This document shows, in pieces, positions 16,782 through 23,878 of a DNA stretch of 29,119 nt. Origin of the DNA: CAIUPE01 sp037131735 (GTDB lineage Bacteria; Pseudomonadota; Alphaproteobacteria; Rhizobiales; Beijerinckiaceae). A model generated the notes under the pieces. The model did not search any database. It saw only the letters and a list, made by a program, of their open reading frames with translations, and had not been told where the DNA came from. The translations under genes and the position numbers were made by a program. Location of the stretch: assembly GCA_037131735.1 (NCBI GenBank), contig JBAXQM010000028.1:1-29119 (forward strand). Reading direction: 5' to 3'. Positions within the stretch are counted from its first letter, which is position 1. Every line of letters begins with the position of its first letter.

Positions 16782-16839
16782 CTAAAAATGCCCATGGTTG
16801 TGCTGCGCTCACTTCGAGGCACATTCTTGGCGGAAATCG

Positions 16840-17745
16840 ATGTTAAGTGTCTATGCACCCGAGGCGTTGATCGATGGGCTTTCCACCCTTCGTGAATCTT
16901 TTCACGCGATCAAAGTCGAGGAAAGAAAGATTTTCGAAATTGTTCGACCGGTTACCGACGTGTTGGACCGCTTTTTTGATCCTTCGCGCGCAGACATCAC
17001 GAGCTCTTTAATGTTTGGCTCTTGGGCGCGTGGTACCGCCATTCCCGCCTCAAGCGATTACAATATTGCCTATGAATTACCGCGTCGCCTGACCGAAAAC
17101 ATTCTCAATCTCGATCATGGCGGCGCGATTGCGATCCTTGCCCTCATCGATCGTCTGCTGAGGGAAAAATTTACCCAAGCCCAAAAAAGTCCGGAAAGTG
17201 GATCGATAAAGATCAAGCTTGGCACAGGTGTGGTGATCAATTTGCGCCCGTGTATTCGCAATCAATCGGGCGGCTTTGCTTATCCCGATGGACGCCGTCA
17301 GGGTTCGTGGCGGGCTTTTGATCCGCATTTGGCGATCGAAGCCTTTCGAAAGCTTGACAGTGTCACGCGCGAAAATCTCATTTTTCTCTGTCGCGCTATG
17401 AGGGTCTGGCGTGAAAGACATGAGATGCCAATGTCAGGCATTTTAATTGATAGTTTGGCTTATCGCTTTATCGAGCATTCGCCCTATCGACAGAAATCCA
17501 TTCGTTATCAGGATTGTTTGTTTCGTGATTTCCTTGGCTTTCTTGCCGCCATCGATCCCGAGCAGGAATGGTGGCATGCGCCCGGTTCAACGGAACCCGT
17601 CTTTCGTAAGGGCTTTTTTGAACTCAAGGCTCTTGAGGGATTTAGGCTCGTGCAGCAAGCGATGGAGCTTGATGCCACGCAACAACATCGCGCTGCATGG
17701 AATATATGGGCTCAGGTCCTCGGAGACTCTTACGCAATCATCTGA
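16840..17745 (+). CDS. CD-NTase-like (cGAS/DncV-like, SMODS-type) nucleotidyltransferase with altered active site
   Basis: This 301-residue protein has the layout of bacterial CD-NTases. An N-terminal helix leads to the nucleotidyltransferase core GSWARGTAIPASSDYN (60-75), then a beta-strand IKLGTGVVINLRPCI (125-139) where the third metal ligand normally sits, a GGFAYPDGRRQGSW...DP segment typical of the family, a helical second lobe (IFLCRAMRVWRERHEMP), and the closing AAWNIWAQVLGD. Of the three expected metal-binding Asp residues, Asp73 remains, but the second is Asn75 and the third is Asn134. Cyclic-nucleotide synthesis is therefore probably weak or lost. No CBASS effector, E1/E2, HORMA or TRIP13-like gene is adjacent. 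The ORF overlaps flbD tail-to-tail by 16 bp. I chose the ATG at 16840; the frame extends upstream to a TTG at 16798. Confidence 0.75.
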   Translation: MLSVYAPEALIDGLSTLRESFHAIKVEERKIFEIVRPVTDVLDRFFDPSRADITSSLMFGSWARGTAIPASSDYNIAYELPRRLTENILNLDHGGAIAILALIDRLLREKFTQAQKSPESGSIKIKLGTGVVINLRPCIRNQSGGFAYPDGRRQGSWRAFDPHLAIEAFRKLDSVTRENLIFLCRAMRVWRERHEMPMSGILIDSLAYRFIEHSPYRQKSIRYQDCLFRDFLGFLAAIDPEQEWWHAPGSTEPVFRKGFFELKALEGFRLVQQAMELDATQQHRAAWNIWAQVLGDSYAII

Positions 17746-19088
17746 GACGGCTTCTGGCCCTCGGATATTTCAATGCCGCGCGCTGCATAGTCATTTAATT
17801 TGTTACGCAATGTTCTAATTGAAATACCAAGAATACGTGCGGCTTGTGTGCGGTTGCCGAGGCAGTGATCAAGCGTATCAAGAATTAATCCCTGTTCCAC
17901 ATCGCTCACCGATTTACCAACAAGCGCACGAGTGACGCTCTCGGCTGTGTCGACCGCGCGCGCAGCAATATCTTTTTGCCGGTAGAGTTGGGGATCATCA
18001 TCGATTGTAATCGCCTCGGGTAAGATCTCAGGGCCATCAGCCAAGAGAACAGCGCGGTGAATAATATTCTCCAATTCGCGCACATTGCCGCGCCAGGGTG
18101 CAGCCAGAAGTTTTCGTTTCGCATCCGCCGTCATTTTTCGTTCCGGAATATCATTCAAGACTGAAAAATGGCTGATGAAATGATGGGCGAGGGGCAGAAT
18201 ATCTTGCGGCCTTTCGCGCAAGGACGGAATGCGGATCGAGACAACATTCAAACGGAAGTATAGATCTTCGCGAAAATCACCCGCAGCAACCGCTGCAGGA
18301 AGAGTGCGGTTTGATGTCGCAAGAATACGCAAATCAACCGGAACTGATTTTGTTCCCCCAATGCGATCGATTACGCGCTCTTGGATGGCGCGCAAGAGCT
18401 TTGCCTGAAGACGAATATCCATTTCTGAAATTTCGTCGAGCAAAAGTGTGCCACCATGCGCTTCTTCGAATTTGCCGATACGGCGATGGGATGCGCCGGT
18501 GAAGGCGCCCTTTTCGTGACCAAACAACTCTGACTCAAGCAGCGTGTCGGGAATCGCCGCGCAATTTACGCTCACAAAGGGCTTTGCCGCCCGTTTTGAA
18601 TTTTTGTGAATGAGGCGCGCAATCACTTCTTTACCAGTGCCGCTTTCACCCGTGATGAGAACGGATGCATCCGATTTCGCTACGGCCTCTGCCATGCGAA
18701 TGGTCTTTTCCATCGCCGGATCGCGCCAGATCATATCGTGTTTTTGCGTAGTCACCGCTTCGAGAATGGCGGCGATGAGCTCGGGATCGGGAGGGAGCGG
18801 CAAAAATTCGCGCGCACCCGCACGAATGGCGGCTGCGGCTTCGTCAGGTGAGGGGTCGATACCGCAGGCAATGATCGGCGTCGATAGGCGATCATCGCGC
18901 ATGGCCGCAACGATTTCATGAATCGGTTGATGAATATCGATGAGCAGAAGATCCGCACCGCGCAACCGTAAAACGGCCAGGCCTTGCTGTGCTGTCTCCG
19001 CATTCGAAATTGTTGCCCCGCGCGCGATGGCAATGTGCGCTGCTGTAGCCAAGGGGCCGCGCATGGTTCCAATGATCAAAAGACGCAT
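17730..19088 (-). CDS. flbD: Sigma-54-dependent flagellar transcriptional regulator FlbD (FleQ-like)
   Basis: This 452-residue bacterial enhancer-binding protein has an N-terminal receiver-like domain, an AAA+ domain with Walker A GESGTGKE (147-154), sigma-54-contacting GAFTGA (194-199) and Walker B GGTLLLDEI (212-220), and a Fis-type helix-turn-helix near the C-terminus (NRTQAARILGISIRTLRNKL). The receiver keeps an Asp at 51 but has lost the acidic pocket (LLIIGT where DD is usual) and the conserved Lys (FLPLPP), so it is probably not phosphorylated in the usual way. That fits Caulobacter FlbD, which FliX controls. It starts 24 bp after fliN as the last gene of the fliF operon and should activate late flagellar promoters such as that of fliK. 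Confidence 0.92.
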   Translation of the reverse strand: MRLLIIGTMRGPLATAAHIAIARGATISNAETAQQGLAVLRLRGADLLLIDIHQPIHEIVAAMRDDRLSTPIIACGIDPSPDEAAAAIRAGAREFLPLPPDPELIAAILEAVTTQKHDMIWRDPAMEKTIRMAEAVAKSDASVLITGESGTGKEVIARLIHKNSKRAAKPFVSVNCAAIPDTLLESELFGHEKGAFTGASHRRIGKFEEAHGGTLLLDEISEMDIRLQAKLLRAIQERVIDRIGGTKSVPVDLRILATSNRTLPAAVAAGDFREDLYFRLNVVSIRIPSLRERPQDILPLAHHFISHFSVLNDIPERKMTADAKRKLLAAPWRGNVRELENIIHRAVLLADGPEILPEAITIDDDPQLYRQKDIAARAVDTAESVTRALVGKSVSDVEQGLILDTLDHCLGNRTQAARILGISIRTLRNKLNDYAARGIEISEGQKPSQMIA

Positions 19089-19112
19089 TGTGTGAATCCC
19101 TTATTCAAATGG

Positions 19113-19421
19113 TCATGCGATTTCAGACAAAGTGACACCGAGTTGATTATCAACAAGTACCACTTCGCCACGTGCGACGAGGCGATCATTCACCAGAAGT
19201 TCAACGGGTTCGCCAATCGCCTTCTCAAGTTCGAGCACCGAGCCCTCTGCTAATCTCAACACTTCGGAGATTGGCAATTTTGTGCGCCCCAGAATGGCGG
19301 TGAGTTTAATCGGAACATCAAGAACCGGATCAAGATCACGTTCATCGATGACATGATCTTTATGTGACGCCGGTTGAGTGGCTTCGAGATCGGGGAGCGC
19401 GAGAGAAGACTCATCACTCAT
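19113..19421 (-). CDS. fliN: Flagellar motor switch protein FliN
   Basis: This 102-residue protein has an acidic, disordered N-terminus and a C-terminal SpoA/FliN domain (about 30-100) with the conserved LDVPIKLTAILGRTKLPISE stretch, and LLVNDRLVARGEVV followed by GVTLSEI. FliN forms the lower part of the C-ring, which sets rotation sense and docks FliH. Its ATG overlaps the fliH stop (ATGA), with GAGGAGA upstream, so translation is coupled. Confidence 0.93.
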   Translation of the reverse strand: MSDESSLALPDLEATQPASHKDHVIDERDLDPVLDVPIKLTAILGRTKLPISEVLRLAEGSVLELEKAIGEPVELLVNDRLVARGEVVLVDNQLGVTLSEIA

Positions 19422-20017
19422 GCGGACATCTCCTCTTGGGGGGAAACATGGGATGCGATCATACTATCGATCAACGTATCGAGATCAGTGCGACTATGTT
19501 TAAAGCCGCCATCAGGCCACTCGACCCGGACGTCGCCAACTTTCATCGTCGCGTCTTCCGATAAGGCAATGCGTCCCGAAAAGCCTGCCTCAGTGATCGC
19601 TGTTTCGATGTTGAGACGAAGCGCGTCTGTGAGTTCCGGGCCAACAAAAATGGAGAGCGTGGGGATATTGCCGGCAGCTTCTGTTGCTTTTTTAATCAGC
19701 GCCTTGATAAGCGGTGCAGGATCACGCACGAGTGTGGCTGCTGTGTAGATGCGCACCAATTCTGTTGCGAGATGTATAGCTTCTTGCTCGACACGTGCGA
19801 TTTCAGAATCGAGCGAGCCGACGGCCTGTTCCAATGCGGCACGAATGGCCTTTAAAGTGGCGTGGCCCTCGGCTTCTAGGCGCGCTTCAGCATCGCGTTG
19901 GCCTTGCGCACGCCCTTCTTCAAAGGCAAGCGCAACATCTTCGGGCTTTGGCGGCGTGACTGGCCCGGTTGGATTTTTAAACTCGGTATCGAAGAGGAAT
20001 TTATTTAAGGTTTGCAT
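19418..20017 (-). CDS. fliH: Flagellar assembly protein FliH (FlbE-like)
   Basis: This 199-residue protein has a helical, charged middle (AFEEGRAQGQRDAEARLEAE) with a GxxxG-like AEGHATL stretch, and a C-terminal alpha/beta domain (LSIFVGPELTD..., KVGDVRVEWPDGG), as in FliH/SctL. FliH binds FliI as a dimer and tethers it to FliN. Sequence similarity across FliH is low; the position between fliG and fliN, as in the Caulobacter order fliF-fliG-flbE-fliN-flbD, settles the call. It lies three bases after fliG and overlaps fliN by four. Confidence 0.85.
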   Translation of the reverse strand: MQTLNKFLFDTEFKNPTGPVTPPKPEDVALAFEEGRAQGQRDAEARLEAEGHATLKAIRAALEQAVGSLDSEIARVEQEAIHLATELVRIYTAATLVRDPAPLIKALIKKATEAAGNIPTLSIFVGPELTDALRLNIETAITEAGFSGRIALSEDATMKVGDVRVEWPDGGFKHSRTDLDTLIDSMIASHVSPQEEMSA

Positions 20018-20020
20018 CGC

Positions 20021-21070
20021 TTATGCCACCATTTCATCATCGGAGCCCATAGGCAGCGTGAGCTCACCCTTGGCTGCGAGATCCTTTGTGAGGTTCACAA
20101 CAGCGCGTTGCGCATCGTCGACCTCACGTAAACGAACAGGGCCGAGCGCTTCCATATCATCGAGATAACCGCGCGCGGCGCGTTGCGACATTTGTGCGAA
20201 GAAGAAGTCACGCATCGCTCGGGTGGCGCCTTTAAGCGCTTTGACCATTGTATCGCGCTCGACTGAGCGCAACAAAGTTTGAACCGCTGTTTGATCGAGC
20301 GCGCCGAGATCGTCGAAGGAGAACATAAGACTGCGCAATTTTTGTGCGGCATCGCGATTGGTATTGTCGAGCGCGCCCAAAAGTCTCGTTTCCATCCCTT
20401 TATCGAGTGCATTAAACATTGCCGCTACATGTTCAATCGGATCGCGAATGCTTGTCTTTTTTGGCGGCGTAACAAATTCGCGTTCAAGCATCGTCTCGAT
20501 GACTTTCATGACGCTATCGGGAACCGTATCGAGCCGCGTCATACGGTCAATAATATCGCTGGCAAGAGTGGCAGGAAAGCGCGCAACGACACGCGCTGAG
20601 GCCTCGGGGTTCAAGCGGTCGAGAACAAGCGCGATTGTTTGCGGTGATTCCCGCATCAAAAATGTGGCGAGCGTTTCGGGCTTGGCGCGTTCGAGTCTTT
20701 GCCAAAGTGTCGGCGCCTCGGGCGTTTTAATGTCATCAATCACCGCCCGCGCCCGTTGACGCGGCAATGATCCCATCAGAATTTTTTCAGTCGGTTCCGG
20801 CCCGCCATTCAGCTTTTCTCCCGACATGCCGCGAATGAATTCCATCGCGACTGAATTCAACAGGTCGCGCGGAATCGGGCCGAGCTTTGCCATGATGGTT
20901 GAAACCTGCAAAATCTCGTCTTGATTGAGAGATTGCCAGATCACGCCGCCTTTTTCTTCGCCGAGCGCTAATAATAAAATGGCAGCACGTACAGGTCCGG
21001 GAACCGGCGCGGGGCGCGCCTGTGATGCAACGGGTGATGCTGCGGCGTTGGATTGGACGAGCGCGTTCAT
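20021..21070 (-). CDS. fliG: Flagellar motor switch protein FliG
   Basis: This 349-residue rotor protein links the MS ring (FliF) to the C-ring and contacts the stator. Recognisable parts are the N-terminal FliF-binding region (RAAILLLALGEEKGGVIWQ), the middle domain with an EHPQ-like stretch (MRESPQTIALVLDRLNPE), and the C-terminal torque domain (MFSFDDLGALDQTAVQTLLR) ending in an LxEVDDAQRAVVN helix. I chose the ATG at 21070, which overlaps the fliF stop as ATGA; an in-frame start at 21094 would overlap fliF by 28 nt. Confidence 0.94.
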   Translation of the reverse strand: MNALVQSNAAASPVASQARPAPVPGPVRAAILLLALGEEKGGVIWQSLNQDEILQVSTIMAKLGPIPRDLLNSVAMEFIRGMSGEKLNGGPEPTEKILMGSLPRQRARAVIDDIKTPEAPTLWQRLERAKPETLATFLMRESPQTIALVLDRLNPEASARVVARFPATLASDIIDRMTRLDTVPDSVMKVIETMLEREFVTPPKKTSIRDPIEHVAAMFNALDKGMETRLLGALDNTNRDAAQKLRSLMFSFDDLGALDQTAVQTLLRSVERDTMVKALKGATRAMRDFFFAQMSQRAARGYLDDMEALGPVRLREVDDAQRAVVNLTKDLAAKGELTLPMGSDDEMVA

Positions 21071-22602
21071 GAGCGGCCGTTCTCTTGCAGCCATTGTTTA
21101 ACGGTCATCGTCGCAGCTTGCGGTTGCGAGCCAATCAAGGCGTTGACACGATCTAAAGGTGCGCCTTCGAAACTTGCCATTCCCATAGCCTCATCACTTG
21201 ATTGTGATCGCGGCGCGGGGAGCGCCATGGTTTTGATCAGAGGCCGCGCGACGAAAAGCGCAATTACGAGTGAAAGCAGAGCGAGAAGGCCGAGTTCACC
21301 AAAGCGCTGCAGATCAAACCGTGAGAGCGAGAAGGACGATGTTGTATCTGCAGCATTCTCGCCATCCGGTGTTGTGGCAAAGCGCAGATTGACAACTTCG
21401 ATTTGATCGCCGCGTTGCGTATTAAATCCAATGCCTGATTTCACAAGCGCTGCGATCCGGTCGAGATCGGCCTTTTCGCGAGGCGTATAAGTCATCTCGC
21501 CATTGGCACCTTTGGTATAAGTTCCATCAACAAGCACAGCGACAGAAATACGCTTGACCTTACCTCCGTCGGACACTTCCGTTTTTGTGGTCTTCGAGAT
21601 TTCGTAATTGACCACTTCTTCGTTTTTGGCAGAGGCGTCACGCTGATTGGTGTTATTTGATTGACCGCCGGGTAACTCATTCGCCACTGATACGGTGCCG
21701 TCTTTTACATCTGACGTCGACTGGTTTTCATTACGGTTCTGTGTTGAGCGCACGACTTTGCTTTCGGGATCAAATGATTCCGATACGGTTTGGACGCGTG
21801 CGGGATCAAGTTCGGCGCTCACTTGCACGCGGGCGCGCCCTTGGCCGACAACACTCGCGATAATGTCTTCGATTTGAGTGCGTAGCCGACGTTCGAGCGT
21901 GGCTTGCTTTTCGTCCAGTGCCACATTCGACGCAGGATCGCCCGATGTGCCGTCCGCCAGAAGGCGCCCTTGTTCATCGACGATCGACACGAGCTCGGGC
22001 TTCAAACCTTCAACAGCTGAAGCTACGAGGCGGCGGATAGCTGAGATCTGTGCCGTAGAAAGATCACCGCGTAATTTCAGCGCAATCGAGGCGCGTGGCG
22101 GTTGCCGGTCGCGTTCAAAGAGTCTTTTTTCAGGAATGGCGAGATGGACGCGGGCCGATTGCACCGCGCCAATGGTCCGAATCGAACGCGCTAATTCGCC
22201 TTCCAGCGCGCGGAGCTGATTTATCGTTTGGACAAGACCCGACGAGGAGAAGGCATCAGAGCGATCAAAAATCTCATAACCGACCGTGCCGCCCGTCGGC
22301 ACGCCTTTGGTCGCAAGATCGATCCGGAGTTTCGCTATCTCATTGCGCGGGGCCAAAATGGAGCGACCGTCATCGCGTAATTCATAAGTCAGACCCCGTG
22401 TATCAAGCTCGCGCATGATGGTGGTCGTGTCTTCGGCGGAAAGGTCTGTGTAGAGAACCGCAAGGCTCGGTTGGGACGCCCGGACGATGATATAGCCGAA
22501 AAAAGACAAGAGACCCAAAGATACGAGCGCCATGACAGCGAGACGTACGGCTCCGAAACGCCTGATCTGGTCTAGAATCCCTTGCACCGTCTTTTGCCCC
22601 AC
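21067..22602 (-). CDS. fliF: Flagellar MS-ring protein FliF
   Basis: This 511-residue protein has two membrane helices (about 22-42 and 430-450) flanking a large periplasmic part, and a C-terminal tail (MTVKQWLQENGRS) that would bind FliG. Conserved stretches include AVLYTDLSAEDTT, GTVGYEIFDRSDAF, RALEGELARSI and ARVHLAIPEKRLF. The start is a GTG at 22602 without an obvious Shine-Dalgarno, and no better start gives a complete N-terminus. First gene of fliF-fliG-fliH-fliN-flbD. A CtrA-like box and two dyads lie upstream. Confidence 0.95.
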   Translation of the reverse strand: MGQKTVQGILDQIRRFGAVRLAVMALVSLGLLSFFGYIIVRASQPSLAVLYTDLSAEDTTTIMRELDTRGLTYELRDDGRSILAPRNEIAKLRIDLATKGVPTGGTVGYEIFDRSDAFSSSGLVQTINQLRALEGELARSIRTIGAVQSARVHLAIPEKRLFERDRQPPRASIALKLRGDLSTAQISAIRRLVASAVEGLKPELVSIVDEQGRLLADGTSGDPASNVALDEKQATLERRLRTQIEDIIASVVGQGRARVQVSAELDPARVQTVSESFDPESKVVRSTQNRNENQSTSDVKDGTVSVANELPGGQSNNTNQRDASAKNEEVVNYEISKTTKTEVSDGGKVKRISVAVLVDGTYTKGANGEMTYTPREKADLDRIAALVKSGIGFNTQRGDQIEVVNLRFATTPDGENAADTTSSFSLSRFDLQRFGELGLLALLSLVIALFVARPLIKTMALPAPRSQSSDEAMGMASFEGAPLDRVNALIGSQPQAATMTVKQWLQENGRS

Positions 22603-22740
22603 GCAAACAGAATGACGTAACGTAAGTTACGAGGGAAGGTTTGACGGATTGTGGTTAGCGAAAGGTAAACAAAAGGCAGGATAGCGGAAAATTTTTCCGC
22701 CCACCCGCTCGTGCGCCTGGGCCTGGGGGCAGACTCAAAT
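22603..22740 (-). promoter_or_regulatory. fliF promoter region with palindromes and a CtrA-like box
   Basis: The region holds a perfect dyad GCGGAAAA-T-TTTTCCGC (22684-22700) and, on the - strand, TTTA-N7-CTAAC (22654-22669), six of eight CtrA core positions, about 52 bp upstream of the start. A second dyad, CGTAAC-GTAA-GTTACG (22616-22631), lies just before the start codon. In Caulobacter, fliF is activated by CtrA and repressed by FlbD binding near its promoter, so the dyads are candidate FlbD or other repressor sites. The assignments are inferred. Confidence 0.45.
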
Positions 22741-22765
22741 AGAAAAAGGCGGCCGAAGCCGCCTT
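22741..22765 (-). terminator. Intrinsic terminator of sciP
   Basis: On the - strand, AAGGCGGC-TTCG-GCCGCCTT forms a perfect 8-bp stem with a UUCG tetraloop, followed by a T-run (TTTTTCT). It lies 30 bp after the sciP stop and upstream of fliF, so it separates the two transcripts. Confidence 0.88.
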
Positions 22766-22794
22766 GGATTGTCTGAAATGAGCGAGCGAAGGGC

Positions 22795-23070
22795 TCAGTG
22801 CCGGTATTGCTGGATCCGGGTGGTCCGAAGGCCCGCAAGGCCATGCTCATCAATGGAAGCCTGCCACGACAGAAACTCTTCAACCGTCAGCGTGTAGCGC
22901 GCGCATGCTTCTTCCAGACTGAGTAAGCCGCCACGAACAGCGGCAACCACTTCAGCTTTACGCCGGATCACCCAACGCCTTGTGGAGCTGGGGGGGAGGT
23001 CAGCAACGGTCAACGGACTTCCATCCGGGCCGATGACATATTTCGCGCGGGGGCGGTACACATCCGTCAT
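22795..23070 (-). CDS. sciP: CtrA inhibitor SciP (DUF1153)
   Basis: This 91-residue helix-turn-helix protein is nearly invariant across Alphaproteobacteria: KYVIGPDGSPLTVADLPP, RRWVIRRKAEVVAAVRGGLL, SLEEACARYTLTVEEFLSWQ and LRTTRIQQYRH are all visible. In Caulobacter, SciP binds CtrA and stops it from recruiting RNA polymerase, and CtrA activates sciP. I chose the ATG at 23070, giving the usual family length; the frame continues upstream to ATGs at 23106 and 23115 and a GTG at 23124, so a 109-residue form is possible. It has its own terminator and a CtrA-like box upstream, within the flagellar cluster it would help time. Confidence 0.93.
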   Translation of the reverse strand: MTDVYRPRAKYVIGPDGSPLTVADLPPSSTRRWVIRRKAEVVAAVRGGLLSLEEACARYTLTVEEFLSWQASIDEHGLAGLRTTRIQQYRH

Positions 23071-23177
23071 ATTACGCTCGTACTCGTTGGTCTCGCCAGT
23101 TTTCATGTTGACCATAACGGGCACCGATTTAAGAAATACCTAAAGCGCATCAGGATTTTTTCGTGTGTTTATCAGGG

Positions 23178-23193
23178 GTTAAGCAAAGGTTAC
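23178..23193 (-). promoter_or_regulatory. Candidate CtrA box upstream of sciP
   Basis: On the - strand this reads GTAA-N7-TTAAC, seven of eight core positions of the CtrA consensus plus the preferred C. It lies 108 bp upstream of the ATG chosen for sciP. The sequence is close to that before fliF (shared CCTTT in the spacer and TAACC at the end). Activation of sciP by CtrA is known in Caulobacter. Confidence 0.5.
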
Positions 23194-23205
23194 CATTTGG
23201 CCGCT

Positions 23206-23865
23206 TCACGGCTTGCCGATGCTTTTCACCGTCGAGAGGTCAATCGTCAGGCTGCCGATTTTGAGCGTGGGCGGCGCTGTATACAAATCAACGCCATCGA
23301 CCGTTCCTGAAATCATGGACTTCACTTTGAAAGCCGATCCATCAACCGTGCTTCCTTCAATGCTTACCGTATAGAGCCCGTTATCAGCGGTAAGACCGTC
23401 GGATTTTTTTCCATCCCAGCTGAAGCTTTGCTGTCCGCCTGAAAGGGCGAGGGTCGTTTGATAGACAGCTTTACCCTTTGAATCGGAGATCGTTACCGTG
23501 CCTGTGCCGGCGCGGGGCGCATCAAAAACCCAATCGGCTTTTCCATCCGTTAACGCTGTTGTTGTTCCGGATGCGGTTACTTTTCGCCCGACAAAATTCA
23601 ACGCGCCAATCGCGTTGGAGGCATCAGTCTTTGTAAGAAGTGTCGTCAATGAATCATTCTGCTTCATTTGTTGTTCGACAGATGCAAACTGAACGAGCTG
23701 CGCTGTGAATTCATTGGTACTGAGCGGATCAAGCGGATTTTGATTTTTCAGTTGTGCCGTCAACAAGGTCAGAAACTGGTCGAAATTCTGCGCCAACATT
23801 TTTTTGTCGGTGGGTGTTCCTGTTGTGCTTGGTGACGCGGTTGATGCTGCGGCGGCAAGGGCCAT
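23206..23865 (-). CDS. flgD: Flagellar hook-capping protein FlgD
   Basis: This 219-residue protein caps the growing hook and directs FlgE assembly. The N-terminal secretion/assembly region has the family signature NFDQFLTLLTAQLKNQNPLDPL (27-48) followed by TNEFTAQLVQFASVEQQ. The C-terminal part holds the FlgD Ig-like/tudor module (WVFDAPRAGTGTVTISDSKG, FSWDGKKSDG, NGLYTVSIEG). It starts 13 bp after fliK, with GAAAGGA upstream, so the two form one operon. Confidence 0.94.
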   Translation of the reverse strand: MALAAAASTASPSTTGTPTDKKMLAQNFDQFLTLLTAQLKNQNPLDPLSTNEFTAQLVQFASVEQQMKQNDSLTTLLTKTDASNAIGALNFVGRKVTASGTTTALTDGKADWVFDAPRAGTGTVTISDSKGKAVYQTTLALSGGQQSFSWDGKKSDGLTADNGLYTVSIEGSTVDGSAFKVKSMISGTVDGVDLYTAPPTLKIGSLTIDLSTVKSIGKP

Positions 23866-23878
23866 AAGCGATATCCTT

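Noticed and set aside
16670..19088. A CBASS defence operon around the CD-NTase-like gene
   Set aside because: The neighbours are flhA and flbD on the other strand. No effector, ubiquitin-like ligase, HORMA or TRIP13-like gene is adjacent, and the active site is altered.
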